From Leptospira perolatii (GTDB lineage: Bacteria; Spirochaetota; Leptospiria; Leptospirales; Leptospiraceae), in NCBI RefSeq assembly GCF_002811875.1, contig NZ_NPDZ01000001.1:248001-312000 (forward strand): 64,000 nt of DNA. Reading direction: 5' to 3'. The notes under the pieces were generated by a model that saw only the letters and a program-made list of their open reading frames with translations, was not told the origin of the DNA and made no database searches. Positions within the stretch are counted from its first letter, which is position 1, and each line of letters starts with the position of its first letter. Below, one piece after another: positions 9,739 to 18,981 of the stretch. The translations under genes and the position numbers were made by a program.

Positions 9739-10643
9739 CAACGCGAACCAGACTCTCTCATTTACAACAACTCGAAGCCGAGTCTATCTATATATTAAGG
9801 GAAGTCGCAGCACAATTCGAAAGACCTGCGCTTTTATTTTCCGGAGGAAAGGATTCGATTACACTCGTGCATCTGGCTCTGAAAGCATTCAGACCAGGGA
9901 AATTTCCTTTTCCTTTAGTTCATATTGATACTGGCCATAATTTTCAAGAAGCCCTGCAATTCAGAGACGAGCTCGTCCAGCGAACGGGAGAAAGGCTGAT
10001 CGTTCGCTATGTGCAAGATTCAATAGATCAGGGAAAAGCCGTAGAAGAAAAAGGCAAATTTCCTAGCCGAAATGCAATTCAAACAGTGACTCTTTTGGAT
10101 ACAATCGCCGAGTTTAAGTTCGACGCTTGCATCGGTGGAGCACGCAGAGACGAAGAAAAGGCGAGAGCCAAAGAAAGAGTATTTTCTGTTAGAGATGAAT
10201 TCGGTCAATGGGATCCTAAATTGCAAAGACCAGAGCTCTGGAATATCTATAACGGAAAGATTCATGTAGGGGAGAATGTCAGAGTATTTCCAATTAGTAA
10301 CTGGACCGAACTCGATGTTTGGGAATACATCAGACAGGAAAACATTCCGTTGCCTTCATTATATTTTTCTCATAGAAGAAAGATTGTATGGAGAGATAAT
10401 CTGGTCTTCCCGGTCTCCGAATTCGTCCAGTTAGACAGTTCCGACAAAGTGGAAGAGAAGACTGTGCGCTTTAGAACTGTTGGAGATATGACCTGCACTG
10501 CTGCTGTAGAATCGGAAGCGAACACCTTGGATGATATTATTCGCGAAATTCAAATTTCCCGTACGACGGAGAGAGGCTCCAGATTGGATGATAAGAGATC
10601 TGAAGCGGCGATGGAAGAAAGGAAACGGGGAGGTTATTTCTGA
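9735..10643 (+). CDS. cysD: Sulfate adenylyltransferase subunit 2
   Basis: 302 residues. With CysN it makes APS from sulfate and ATP. The ATP-pyrophosphatase P-loop is visible as SGGKDS at residues 36-41; CIGGARRDEEKARAKER and the C-terminal ERKRGGYF are as in other CysD proteins. I choose the ATG at 9735 because it overlaps the cysH stop in an ATGA and gives the family's usual length and N-terminus (LSHLQQLEAESI); a reading frame extending 54 bases further upstream would lie inside cysH. The stop shares one base with the cysN start. Confidence 0.95.
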   Translation: MTTRTRLSHLQQLEAESIYILREVAAQFERPALLFSGGKDSITLVHLALKAFRPGKFPFPLVHIDTGHNFQEALQFRDELVQRTGERLIVRYVQDSIDQGKAVEEKGKFPSRNAIQTVTLLDTIAEFKFDACIGGARRDEEKARAKERVFSVRDEFGQWDPKLQRPELWNIYNGKIHVGENVRVFPISNWTELDVWEYIRQENIPLPSLYFSHRRKIVWRDNLVFPVSEFVQLDSSDKVEEKTVRFRTVGDMTCTAAVESEANTLDDIIREIQISRTTERGSRLDDKRSEAAMEERKRGGYF

Positions 10644-11887
10644 TGGATTTACTCAGATTTATTACTGCGGGAAGCGTGGATGACGGAAAGTCCACTTTAA
10701 TCGGTCGTCTACTTTATGACAGTAAATCCGTTTTTGAAGACCAGTTGGAAGCAATCGAGAGATCTAGCCAAGTAAATGGTCAAATCAATCTAGCACTGCT
10801 TACCGACGGTCTGAAAGCGGAACGCGAGCAGGGAATTACGATCGATGTTGCTTACAAATATTTCTCTACACCTAAGCGCAAGTTCATCATTGCTGACGCA
10901 CCAGGTCATGTTCAGTACACTCGAAATATGGTAACCGGGGCATCTAACTCCGATTTGGCTGTAATTCTAGTAGACGCTCGGAAAGGTGTCATCGAGCAAA
11001 CATATCGTCATTCATATATCGTATCTTTATTAAGAATTCCTCATATTGTTGTTTGTATTAACAAAATGGACCTGGTCGGATTTTCAAAAGAAAAATTCGA
11101 AGAAATAAAGGCCGCATATTTGGATTTTGCATCGGAACTAGAAGTTAATGACATCCATTTTATACCGATTTCCGCGTTAAACGGAGACAACGTCGTAGAT
11201 CCTTCACCGGATATGCCTTGGTGGACAGGACAAACTCTACTTGGTCTATTAGAGGATATTGAAATCGATGTAGATGAAAGTCTCCACGAGCCTAGATTTC
11301 CCGTACAATACGTGATCAGACCGCAAACAGAAGAATACCACGACTATCGCGGTTATGCTGGACAAGTTAGAAGCGGCGTTTTCAAAAAGGGAGACGAAAT
11401 AGTAGTATTACCGAGTGGACTCACTTCAAAGATCAAATCTATTGAGACCTTGCAAGGAGCCGTCGAAGAGGCCTATGCTCCGATGTCGGTAACGATATTA
11501 TTGGAAGATGAAATCGACATTAGCCGCGGTGATATGATCGTAGTCGCGAACCATAAACCAACCGTTGCGCAAGAATTAGAAGCTGAGCTTTGCTGGATGG
11601 ATAGCAAGTCTTTGGTTCCTGGCGGGAAGTATCTGCTTCGACAGACTACAAACGGCGTAAAGGCTATTGTTCGAGAAATTTCCTACCGAATCGATCCTCA
11701 AACTCATGCAAAGCTTGAAGCTCACCAACTTGCATTAAACGAAATTGGCAGAATTCGGATTAAGACAGCAAAGCAAGTTGCTTTTGATATTTATAAGAAT
11801 AATCGCGGAACCGGAAGTTTCGTTTTAGTAGATGAAGGAACGAATAATACTGTGGGTGCCGGAATGATTACCGGAGCCGCGGAGTAA
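10643..11887 (+). CDS. cysN: Sulfate adenylyltransferase subunit 1 (GTPase)
   Basis: 414-residue elongation-factor-like GTPase that couples GTP hydrolysis to APS synthesis by CysD. G1 is GSVDDGKST (residues 10-18), G3 is DAPGHVQYTRNM and G4 is NKMD. It is a stand-alone CysN: there is no C-terminal APS-kinase (CysC) domain, and it is slightly shorter than the E. coli protein (about 475). Absence of APS kinase fits the APS-type CysH in the same operon, so sulfate would go to APS and then directly to sulfite. The start overlaps the cysD stop by one base, giving near one-to-one coupling of the subunits. Confidence 0.95.
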   Translation: MDLLRFITAGSVDDGKSTLIGRLLYDSKSVFEDQLEAIERSSQVNGQINLALLTDGLKAEREQGITIDVAYKYFSTPKRKFIIADAPGHVQYTRNMVTGASNSDLAVILVDARKGVIEQTYRHSYIVSLLRIPHIVVCINKMDLVGFSKEKFEEIKAAYLDFASELEVNDIHFIPISALNGDNVVDPSPDMPWWTGQTLLGLLEDIEIDVDESLHEPRFPVQYVIRPQTEEYHDYRGYAGQVRSGVFKKGDEIVVLPSGLTSKIKSIETLQGAVEEAYAPMSVTILLEDEIDISRGDMIVVANHKPTVAQELEAELCWMDSKSLVPGGKYLLRQTTNGVKAIVREISYRIDPQTHAKLEAHQLALNEIGRIRIKTAKQVAFDIYKNNRGTGSFVLVDEGTNNTVGAGMITGAAE

Positions 11888-11905
11888 CATTCTCTGGAAA
11901 TTGAA

Positions 11906-12730
11906 ATGGAGTCAAAAGGTAAGGTTTATCTAGTAGGCGCCGGTCCCGGAAATCCAGATTTACTCACCGTACGCGGACTTAGAATATTACAATCTGCAGA
12001 AGTCATTTTATACGATGCCTTGCTGGACCCGGGTTTTCTGGAATTGTTTCCTGAGAATGCGATCGCCCATTACGTAGGAAAGAGGGCGGGTCAGCACTCA
12101 GCAACTCAGGAAGAAATTCATGAATTACTAATCTCTTACGCTATACAAGGAAAAACCGTCGTTCGGTTGAAAGGCGGGGATCCGTTTCTCTTTGGGAGAG
12201 GCGGGGAAGAAGTGATCGCATTACGAAAAAAGAATATTCCGTACGAAATCGTTCCGGGATTAAGCTCTTTGACAGGTGGATCTTCAGGTTCCGGAATACC
12301 ACTAACCCATCGTGGAATTTCTCGTCAGGTTTTGATCATGGACGGTCACACTGTCCTCCTGGAAGATACAGACTGGGAGTGGTACGCAAAATTCAAAGGG
12401 ACGATCGTACTATTTATGGGGACCTCCTCTATCCAAAGGATCGCAGTCCATTTGATCGAGAATGGGGCTCCTTTTGATTTGCCTGTAGCTTTGGTAGAAA
12501 ATGCATCCCTATCCAATCAAAGTGTCCAGATTAGCTCTTTAAAAAAAGTCGCTAGCCAAGGCCTAGCAAAAATTACAAAAGGTCCCGGAATCATTTATAT
12601 CGGCGCAGTAGTTCGACTATATCCGCAAGTAAACTTGTTAAACGAGGAACAGATCCAGTCTCCTGATGAATTGATTCGGGAAATCGAAGGCTTAGTGGAT
12701 TGGAAAAATTTCCAAGGTATCCTTGGATGA
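11906..12730 (+). CDS. cobA: Uroporphyrinogen-III C-methyltransferase
   Basis: 274-residue SAM-dependent enzyme that methylates uroporphyrinogen III twice to give precorrin-2, the branch point to siroheme and cobalamin. Signature blocks are VYLVGAGPGNPDLLTVRG near the N-terminus, KGGDPFLFGRGGEE, and GIPLTHRGIS. It lies 18 bases after cysN and overlaps the next gene by an ATGA, so here it evidently supplies siroheme for the sulfite reductase encoded downstream. A second copy of the same family is at 62732-63508 in the nitrite cluster. Some annotators would call it sumT or cysG-A. Confidence 0.92.
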   Translation: MESKGKVYLVGAGPGNPDLLTVRGLRILQSAEVILYDALLDPGFLELFPENAIAHYVGKRAGQHSATQEEIHELLISYAIQGKTVVRLKGGDPFLFGRGGEEVIALRKKNIPYEIVPGLSSLTGGSSGSGIPLTHRGISRQVLIMDGHTVLLEDTDWEWYAKFKGTIVLFMGTSSIQRIAVHLIENGAPFDLPVALVENASLSNQSVQISSLKKVASQGLAKITKGPGIIYIGAVVRLYPQVNLLNEEQIQSPDELIREIEGLVDWKNFQGILG

Positions 12731-13317
12731 ATCAATTGCTGCCGGTCTTTTTAAAGCTCGAGAATAAGAAGGTTCTTCTAATTGGAGGGGGAAGCGTGGC
12801 CTTGGAAAAGTTCATGGCCCTGCTCGGAACAGGATGCGTTCTAGTTCTGCTTTCTAAAGAAGTTTTGCCCGAAATAAGAAAGCTCGCAGTCGACAATTCC
12901 AAGGTTACGATTATACAAAAGGAAGTCGAGCTGAGCGACCTCGAAGATTACGATTTGATTTACTCAGCTACAAACAACAAAGAGCTGAATCACTTACTTA
13001 CAAATTACGCTCACGAAAAAGGGATTTGGGTGAATTGCGTGGATGATCCTTCATTATGCGATTTTTACAGTGCGGCTACTTTGGATCGGGGGCCGGTCAG
13101 AATTGCTGTTTCCACGCAAGGAGAATTTGCAGGGCTCGCAGGCACGATTAAATCGATATTAGAAGAATTACTTCCAAAAGAACATGATTCAGAAATGGAA
13201 GAATTGGTAGAGCTAAGAAAGTCAGTAAAACAAAAGTTAGGTGATCCGGAGGAGCGTAAGTTCGCTTTGAGAACCTTATTGAAAGACTTTAAAAGCAAGT
13301 ATTTAAGACATTCATAA
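12727..13317 (+). CDS. Precorrin-2 dehydrogenase / siroheme synthase (Met8/CysG-N type)
   Basis: 196-residue NAD-dependent enzyme that oxidises precorrin-2 to sirohydrochlorin and probably also inserts iron, as in yeast Met8 or the N-terminal half of CysG. The Rossmann motif is visible as VLLIGGGSVALEK and the family block DRGPVRIAVSTQGEFAGLA is present. I place the start at 12727, whose ATG overlaps the cobA stop (ATGA); an ATG 27 bases further upstream is less likely because it falls well inside cobA. With the preceding methyltransferase it completes siroheme synthesis as two separate proteins rather than one CysG fusion. Confidence 0.9.
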   Translation: MNQLLPVFLKLENKKVLLIGGGSVALEKFMALLGTGCVLVLLSKEVLPEIRKLAVDNSKVTIIQKEVELSDLEDYDLIYSATNNKELNHLLTNYAHEKGIWVNCVDDPSLCDFYSAATLDRGPVRIAVSTQGEFAGLAGTIKSILEELLPKEHDSEMEELVELRKSVKQKLGDPEERKFALRTLLKDFKSKYLRHS

Positions 13318-13386
13318 ATAAGCGAATATTAATAGAATCTGGATACTAAAGTAATTATAAACATAAACAGAGGAAATGACTCCACC

Positions 13387-15069
13387 ATGGCAGATGAAAA
13401 AGAACTGAGCGAAGTCGAGCATATAAAAATAGCTTCTCATGGATTAAGAGGAAAAATCGGAGAGGCTGTCGAAACACAGGCTGAAGAGTTTAATGAAGAT
13501 GATCGACAGTTGATCAAATTCCATGGAATGTACCAGCAGAAAGATAGGGATCGCCGAAAAGACGAAAATGGCGATTTTATAGAGAATCCAACTTCTTTCA
13601 TGATCCGTGGTAGAATTCCGGGAGGAAGATTATCTGCAGAACAATATCTTGTTTGGGATGAATTAGGAGATAAATTTGCAGGAGGCGCACTGAGGTTAAC
13701 CACTCGGCAGTCCATTCAAATGCACACAATTCGTCTCAGGGATCTAAAGCCTATCATGCAGGCAGTTGATAAAGTCAATCTTTCAACAATGGGTGCTTGC
13801 GGGGATGTGGTTCGAAATGTTACGCAAGCGATCAATCCTTGGGGAAAAAAAGATCTTCAGCTTTTGGATGATGTAGCTCAGGTATTATCCGATCATTTTA
13901 AATATAAAACAAAAGCTTATGCTGAAATTTGGTTGGGCGAAAAGCAACTGAATCCAGAAGTCGATGATCCGATTTACGGAAAAACTTACCTTCCTAGAAA
14001 ATTCAAAATAGGAGTCACGCTTGCCGGAATTAATTCAATAGACATTTATACGAATGATATGGGATTTGCGGCTACTCTAGATTCTTCAGGCAAGATAGAC
14101 GGTTATTTTGTTTTTGCTGGTGGTGGTTTAGGTATGACTCACAATAAACCTGAAACCTATCCGAGAGCCGCCGATTTACTTGGCTGGATTTGGGAAAAAG
14201 ATCTGATTTCAGTTTCGGAAGGCATCGTGACTTCACACAGAGATTTCGGAGATCGTACAAATCGAAAGCATGCTAGATTAAAGTATGTTCTAGCGGAAAA
14301 AGGTGTGGAATGGTTCCGATCCGAAGTGGAAAAACGTTCCGGCGCAAAATTTGACACCAAGAAACCACTGCCTAAATGGGAAATTCCGAATTATTTAGGT
14401 TGGACCTTATCGGAAGACGGAACCTATGCATTAGGTTTTCATACTTTATCGGGAAGGATCAAAGACTTTCCGGACAAACCTTTAAAGACTGCTTTGAAAG
14501 AGGTAATTTCTACTTTCAAAATCGGAGTACAAATCACTCCAGATCAAGATTTGATCTTACTCGGAATCAAGAAGGAAGACAAGGAGAACCTTGAGAAGGT
14601 TCTTCAAAAGCATAATATTGACCCGACTTCTCCGAAGCGTTTATACGATCGTGCTCTGGCATGCCCTGCGCTTCCAACCTGCGGTCTTGCGTTAACCGAG
14701 TCCGAGAGAACTTTTCCTCAGCTCCTAGAAGGGATTCAGAAAGTATTAGATAAACTTGAATTAAACGACAGAGCTCCTTTGGTAAGAATGACCGGATGCC
14801 CGAATGGTTGCGCGCGGCCTTATTCTGCCGAAGTAGGAATCGTAGGACAACAAGCCGGAGGAAAGTATTCTCTGTTCTTTGGAGGAAATCCTGAAGGAAC
14901 AAAGGTAGGGGACTATGTTGCCAAGAAAGTTCCTTTTGCGGATATTCCAGGTCAGTTGGAAAAAGCATTTACCGTTTGGAAATCTGAAGGAAATCCAGGA
15001 GAGAGTTTCGGGAGCTTTGTGGAACGCTACACAGTCACAAAGTTCAGAGATTTATTAGGTTCTATGTGA
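13387..15069 (+). CDS. cysI: Sulfite reductase hemoprotein (siroheme/[4Fe-4S])
   Basis: 560-residue enzyme carrying out the six-electron reduction of sulfite to sulfide. The four cysteines binding the coupled siroheme-[4Fe-4S] centre are C426 and C432 (ACPALPTCG) and C471 and C475 (GCPNGCARP), the same spacing as E. coli CysI. Length also matches CysI. There is no cysJ flavoprotein in the operon, so the electron donor must come from elsewhere, for instance a ferredoxin such as the one at 56286-56522 (inference). A Shine-Dalgarno AGAGGA lies about ten bases before the ATG, and a strong terminator follows the gene. Confidence 0.93.
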   Translation: MADEKELSEVEHIKIASHGLRGKIGEAVETQAEEFNEDDRQLIKFHGMYQQKDRDRRKDENGDFIENPTSFMIRGRIPGGRLSAEQYLVWDELGDKFAGGALRLTTRQSIQMHTIRLRDLKPIMQAVDKVNLSTMGACGDVVRNVTQAINPWGKKDLQLLDDVAQVLSDHFKYKTKAYAEIWLGEKQLNPEVDDPIYGKTYLPRKFKIGVTLAGINSIDIYTNDMGFAATLDSSGKIDGYFVFAGGGLGMTHNKPETYPRAADLLGWIWEKDLISVSEGIVTSHRDFGDRTNRKHARLKYVLAEKGVEWFRSEVEKRSGAKFDTKKPLPKWEIPNYLGWTLSEDGTYALGFHTLSGRIKDFPDKPLKTALKEVISTFKIGVQITPDQDLILLGIKKEDKENLEKVLQKHNIDPTSPKRLYDRALACPALPTCGLALTESERTFPQLLEGIQKVLDKLELNDRAPLVRMTGCPNGCARPYSAEVGIVGQQAGGKYSLFFGGNPEGTKVGDYVAKKVPFADIPGQLEKAFTVWKSEGNPGESFGSFVERYTVTKFRDLLGSM

Positions 15070-15099
15070 TTTAGAATTTAACAAAAAGTTCATGAGGAG

Positions 15100-15130
15100 A
15101 AAAGGGATGCAACTAATGCATCCCTTTTTT
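15100..15130. terminator. Bidirectional rho-independent terminator
   Basis: Perfect 12-base-pair stem (15100-15111 with 15117-15128) around a five-base loop, with a run of six T on the plus strand and four T on the minus strand. It closes the sulfur-assimilation operon and also lies just behind the convergent beta-propeller gene, so it can serve both. Confidence 0.92.
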
Positions 15131-15132
15131 GT

Positions 15133-16239
15133 TTAAAAGAATATTTCCAAAGATTCGAATTTCCATTTCCATATTTTCTCTGTGGAATTCCCCGCTAACA
15201 ATAAGCCGTTCCCGTACTCGTGCACCGAAGTGGTTCGACCGACTCTATTTCCTCCTGGATCCGTAAGTGCAAAGGTAACATCTCCATCTTCATTCATTCC
15301 GAGAATATAACCCAGCTCGCCTTCTTTCGGTTTAAAAATTCTCGGAAAAGAGCCGATAATTTTTTTCCATAGTGGCTCCATCTGAATCTTATCAATCATG
15401 GAATGTCTCGGTGCGGAGAGCGCGATCCAATAAGATCCTTTTCTATCAGAACGGATTAGCGCCGGACTTCCAAGCAAGTGCGTAATGAAAAACTGATCTC
15501 TTCCTACATTCTTTCCTTTTAAAATAAGTTTAGATATTCTATGCCTGTATTTTTCACCAAATAGTAAATAGTCTTCTTTTGCAGAAAGCGCGACCCCGGT
15601 GGGATAAAAGACTTGGTCGAGTAAGACTTTTAGGCTTAGATTTTTTGGATCAAAGGAGAAGATTCGTCCGTAAGGCTTTGATTCTAATTCCTCAAGATAG
15701 GAATCTTCAAAAGAGAATTTCATACTGACTTCGGAAAAATAGATGATGCCTTCCTTGGAAACATCAAGTCCATAAAGATTTCTTAATTTATTTCCCTCGG
15801 AATCTTCTTGTAAGAGAATGGTTTCTTTTCCATCCGAATCGTAAGAAGCTAATCCGACGCCGGAAACGCAGGCAAACAAAGTTCCTTTTTCGTCAAAAGC
15901 AAGCCCTAGAGGACGACCAGAAGTGCGAGCGAAAACGGAAATGGAACCATCCGTACGAATTCTATAGATGTTACCGTCTGATGAACCGCTGTAAATCCAG
16001 CCTTTAGAATCTACAGCAAGACCGAATGGATCATCTATTTCTGTTTTGTTGATAGCTTCAGAAAAAATTAATGCTTGGTTCTCTCCCTGAGGAATCGGCG
16101 AATCAGTTGAATACCAATCTGGATCTATCTTGGTCCATCCGGATAAAATCAAACTTCCGAATAACAAGACAACGAGTAAAATTGTAAGGATGATTCTAAG
16201 AAGGGCACTTCTCAGAAGACTAAACTGAAACGAGGCCAT
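15133..16239 (-). CDS. SMP-30/strictosidine-synthase-like beta-propeller protein
   Basis: 368 residues with an N-terminal membrane anchor (about 10-32) and a six-bladed propeller body facing the periplasm. Recurrent blades such as DPFGLAVDSKGWIYSGSSDGNIYRI, FARTSGRPLGLAFDEKGTLFAC and YPTGVALSAKEDYLLFGE are like those of the gluconolactonase/strictosidine-synthase/APMAP family. Bacterial members are probably hydrolases or lactonases; I cannot assign a substrate. The start codon shares one base with the stop of the upstream M23 peptidase gene, so the two are co-translated. Confidence 0.82.
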   Translation of the reverse strand: MASFQFSLLRSALLRIILTILLVVLLFGSLILSGWTKIDPDWYSTDSPIPQGENQALIFSEAINKTEIDDPFGLAVDSKGWIYSGSSDGNIYRIRTDGSISVFARTSGRPLGLAFDEKGTLFACVSGVGLASYDSDGKETILLQEDSEGNKLRNLYGLDVSKEGIIYFSEVSMKFSFEDSYLEELESKPYGRIFSFDPKNLSLKVLLDQVFYPTGVALSAKEDYLLFGEKYRHRISKLILKGKNVGRDQFFITHLLGSPALIRSDRKGSYWIALSAPRHSMIDKIQMEPLWKKIIGSFPRIFKPKEGELGYILGMNEDGDVTFALTDPGGNRVGRTTSVHEYGNGLLLAGNSTEKIWKWKFESLEIFF

Positions 16240-17165
16240 TAAATATGTCCGTGAAATACAGGTCTTTGTTTCTGACTATTCCTCAGGACTTCAAAATGTA
16301 AATGATTTCCGGTAGCTCTACCAGTACTTCCTACTTTTCCGATTAATTCGCCTTTCTTTACTCTTGTTCCTGCATCTACCAAAAGTTTGCTCAGGTGGCC
16401 GTACCTGGTCTCGTATCCCAAATTATGTTTCAGAACAATTAAGTTACCGTAGCCTCCTTTCTCGTTAGAATAGGAAACGATTCCGTCTGCGGAAGCATAC
16501 ACAGGTGTGCCCAAGTCCGCAGCCAAATCGATTCCTCCATGAAAAGTACTCTTTTTGGTAAAAGGATCTCTTCTTCTTCCGAAATTAGAGCTTACGGTTC
16601 CCTCTTCTGCAAGAGGATCAATGAAGGCCATCCCGTAAAAGAAACTTTTCTCTTCTTTCTGGAGACCTCTTCCCGGAACGAACCAGGCGTTTCTTCGGTC
16701 ATCATAGTAGATAAACTTCTGAGAAATTCGTGCTTTGGAAGCGACTCTTTTTCGGGTCATTGAATCCGATCTCGGTTCTTCCGCATCGTAGGAACCTCGC
16801 ATATTTGGAATTAATAATTCCATACCAGGATAGATATCGTGAGGCGAGGATAATTCGTTTACGGAGGATAGAGTGTCCAAATCCATTCCGGTCCTTGCCA
16901 TGATTTTGAAGAAGTTATCGTTTGCTTTGACCTTATATACAAAGAATCTAAGAGGGACTAAATCTTTGTTTTCTAAATTAGAAATGGACACGTGAAGATT
17001 ATGCTTAACCTCTTCTCGAACCTTTTTGAGATTCTTATCTGAGTAATCTAGACTGGTTAAGGGAAAGCGCTCGAATACAGCGGCTATATCTGTAGTTAAA
17101 CAAAAGGAAAGCGATACTAAAGTAAGTACATTCAGACGACTGGGAGTTTTGAAGATGGATACCAC
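16239..17165 (-). CDS. LysM and M23-family metallopeptidase
   Basis: Envelope peptidase acting on, or regulating hydrolases of, peptidoglycan. A LysM-like segment (VKANDNFFKIMARTGMDLDTLSSVNEL) precedes a C-terminal M23 domain with the zinc motifs HGGIDLAAD and HLHFEVL, so the catalytic residues look intact. No methionine start fits well: the frame opens up to 17261, which would run into the divergent CPBP gene. I choose the GTG at 17163-17165, preceded by AGGGA and followed by a hydrophobic export segment, but TTG codons further upstream remain possible. The gene is divergent from the CPBP protease and coupled to the beta-propeller gene. Confidence 0.8.
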   Translation of the reverse strand: MVSIFKTPSRLNVLTLVSLSFCLTTDIAAVFERFPLTSLDYSDKNLKKVREEVKHNLHVSISNLENKDLVPLRFFVYKVKANDNFFKIMARTGMDLDTLSSVNELSSPHDIYPGMELLIPNMRGSYDAEEPRSDSMTRKRVASKARISQKFIYYDDRRNAWFVPGRGLQKEEKSFFYGMAFIDPLAEEGTVSSNFGRRRDPFTKKSTFHGGIDLAADLGTPVYASADGIVSYSNEKGGYGNLIVLKHNLGYETRYGHLSKLLVDAGTRVKKGELIGKVGSTGRATGNHLHFEVLRNSQKQRPVFHGHI

Positions 17166-17221
17166 TTCCCTAAGATTGTCGGTCGATCTAAAAAAACAAT
17201 GACGCAAAAAATTGGAGAAAA

Positions 17222-18157
17222 ATGATGGGAACGATCCAGCCCATGTCCAAATTTGAACCATCAGTAAAGACGAACAATTTCTGGGGAGAAATCTCAGGGA
17301 TTCTATTCATGCAGAGTGTTGCATTGCTCGCATCTTATCTTCTTTACCAGCAGGTTGCAAGGCTATATGTTGAAATCTCAATTTCAGACTCTTCAGCATC
17401 CGCGCTTGTTTCCGAAGACAAGAAAGCTGCCCGATCAAAAAGTACCAGAGTTCTTAAAAAAGAAACTGTTGAACTGAATGATGTCCAGGAGAAAGCAAAG
17501 GCTTCGGCCGAGAAAAAGAGCTTGGATACAATTGTTCGCGACTATACGAATTTGGTCGTGACCCGAAAGCCTTGGCTTTTGATCGGAGATAGAGTAGTTT
17601 GGGCGTTTTGCTTTATTCTTCCGGCTCTGCTGATCATACGTAAGTTGGGCAAGGTAGAGATTGCTGATCTAAGAAATAAGGCAAACTGGAAAATACTTTC
17701 GTCTGGTCTTCTTGTAGGAATTGCTACATTCAGTTTTGTGAATGTAGTGGGTGGAATCACCTTCTATTTTGTTGGAAAGCCGCAGCCTAACCCGTTAGAG
17801 CTTGCCTTAACCCAGCATCTCCGAGGGAACTGGGCTTTGCTCGGTTGGTCCTTTCTGGGAATTAGTGTAGGAGCTGGGTTAGTAGAAGAGATTTTTTTCC
17901 GAGGAATTCTTTTGAAGCAGTTCATAGGAAAACAGATGGAATGGATCGGATTAGTGATCACATCTGTTCTTTTCGGGTTGATTCATTATAACCCGGGAGG
18001 ATCTTGGATCGGACCAATTTTACTTATTTCGGTTGGATTCTTCTTTGGATTATCGTACGCAAAAACAGAAAATATTTGGGTTCCGATTACAGCCCATCTT
18101 ACGTATAACAGCTGTATGCTTATTGCTGCATTTTTTTTAGGGGACCGGGTCGTTTAA
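17222..18157 (+). CDS. CPBP-family intramembrane metalloprotease
   Basis: 311-residue membrane protein. After an N-terminal helix (about 25-45) and a charged, probably coiled-coil stretch (about 65-105), the C-terminal half has six hydrophobic helices with the three Abi/CPBP motifs: E222-E223 with R227 (VEEIFFRG), FGLIHYNP, and HLTYNS. These residues form the glutamate/histidine active site of Rce1-like prenyl-protein proteases; bacterial members include bacteriocin self-immunity proteins and regulators, so substrate is open. Two consecutive ATG codons (17222, 17225) follow GGAG. The stop shares one base with the next start. Confidence 0.85.
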   Translation: MMGTIQPMSKFEPSVKTNNFWGEISGILFMQSVALLASYLLYQQVARLYVEISISDSSASALVSEDKKAARSKSTRVLKKETVELNDVQEKAKASAEKKSLDTIVRDYTNLVVTRKPWLLIGDRVVWAFCFILPALLIIRKLGKVEIADLRNKANWKILSSGLLVGIATFSFVNVVGGITFYFVGKPQPNPLELALTQHLRGNWALLGWSFLGISVGAGLVEEIFFRGILLKQFIGKQMEWIGLVITSVLFGLIHYNPGGSWIGPILLISVGFFFGLSYAKTENIWVPITAHLTYNSCMLIAAFFLGDRVV

Positions 18158-18954
18158 TGACAGCAAGTAAGGTTGTGCAAAACAGTAGAATTCAAATTCT
18201 TGCAATCGCAATTTTCTTATTTAGTTTTTCTTCTGTTTTTGCTGGTGAGGCCTTCGAGCTTGAAGGGGATCCGGGGGCGAACGACCTTAGAATATTAGCC
18301 GTACTGAACAAGTTATCCGAAGACCGAGTTATCTCGGATAAAAAGACGAAAGGATTTTCCTATCGATATACTTCCAAGTGGTACTCTCCACTCTCAATCG
18401 ATGTCTACGTGGTCGGTTTTTCGAAACGCGAAAAGGTCAGTCTGGTAAGAGTAGAAGCTCCAAAGAAGGGAATGGAGAAAGCTTTTAAAAACTATCTTTT
18501 AAACGAATTGAATCAGCAAGAAGCGCTTGGTATCGGCTCTGGAGCTCCTACAGGTGAGTCGCCGCAGATTTCGGAAAAACCTTCCCGCAAAAGTTATCTC
18601 TTATCAGAAGGGCTAGCAATTGTCTTTCCCGCTGCTTCAGTTTTGTATAACTCGACTAAGTCTCCGGTTTACGGTTCAGGCGATACGTTTAAGGGAATGT
18701 TCTCTTATATACTCGCAGATTTATTGTTAGCGGGTGCCGGATACTATTATGCCATGAGCACGATCCACCAAAAAAGTGATGCGGACAATTTATTACTAAA
18801 GCATGGCCCGTCTGGTAAAGTTTGGGAAGCGCCAGGAGGAGGAGTGTTCTTAGGATTATTCTTTCTTCCAAGAGTACTTAGGATGATCGGCGGATTTCAG
18901 GATACATACACTCACAATCGGTTAATGGAACTTTCGGTATCGAAATCATTTTAG
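18157..18954 (+). CDS. Exported protein of unknown function
   Basis: 265 residues with a good signal peptide (hydrophobic core about 12-27, cleavage near FAGEA) and two later hydrophobic segments, at about 175-205 and near 227-243, so it may be a membrane protein with a periplasmic N-terminal domain. I recognise no family. It is translationally coupled to the CPBP protease gene (one-base overlap of stop and start) and followed 27 bases later by a ClC channel gene, which suggests one transcription unit. Confidence 0.7.
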   Translation: MTASKVVQNSRIQILAIAIFLFSFSSVFAGEAFELEGDPGANDLRILAVLNKLSEDRVISDKKTKGFSYRYTSKWYSPLSIDVYVVGFSKREKVSLVRVEAPKKGMEKAFKNYLLNELNQQEALGIGSGAPTGESPQISEKPSRKSYLLSEGLAIVFPAASVLYNSTKSPVYGSGDTFKGMFSYILADLLLAGAGYYYAMSTIHQKSDADNLLLKHGPSGKVWEAPGGGVFLGLFFLPRVLRMIGGFQDTYTHNRLMELSVSKSF

Positions 18955-18981
18955 AAAAAAATTAAGTAATTAGACTGTACA

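Noticed and set aside
14567..14968. A 133-codon minus-strand frame inside cysI
   Set aside because: Antisense to the iron-sulfur-binding part of sulfite reductase, whose cysteines are intact; an artefact of codon bias.
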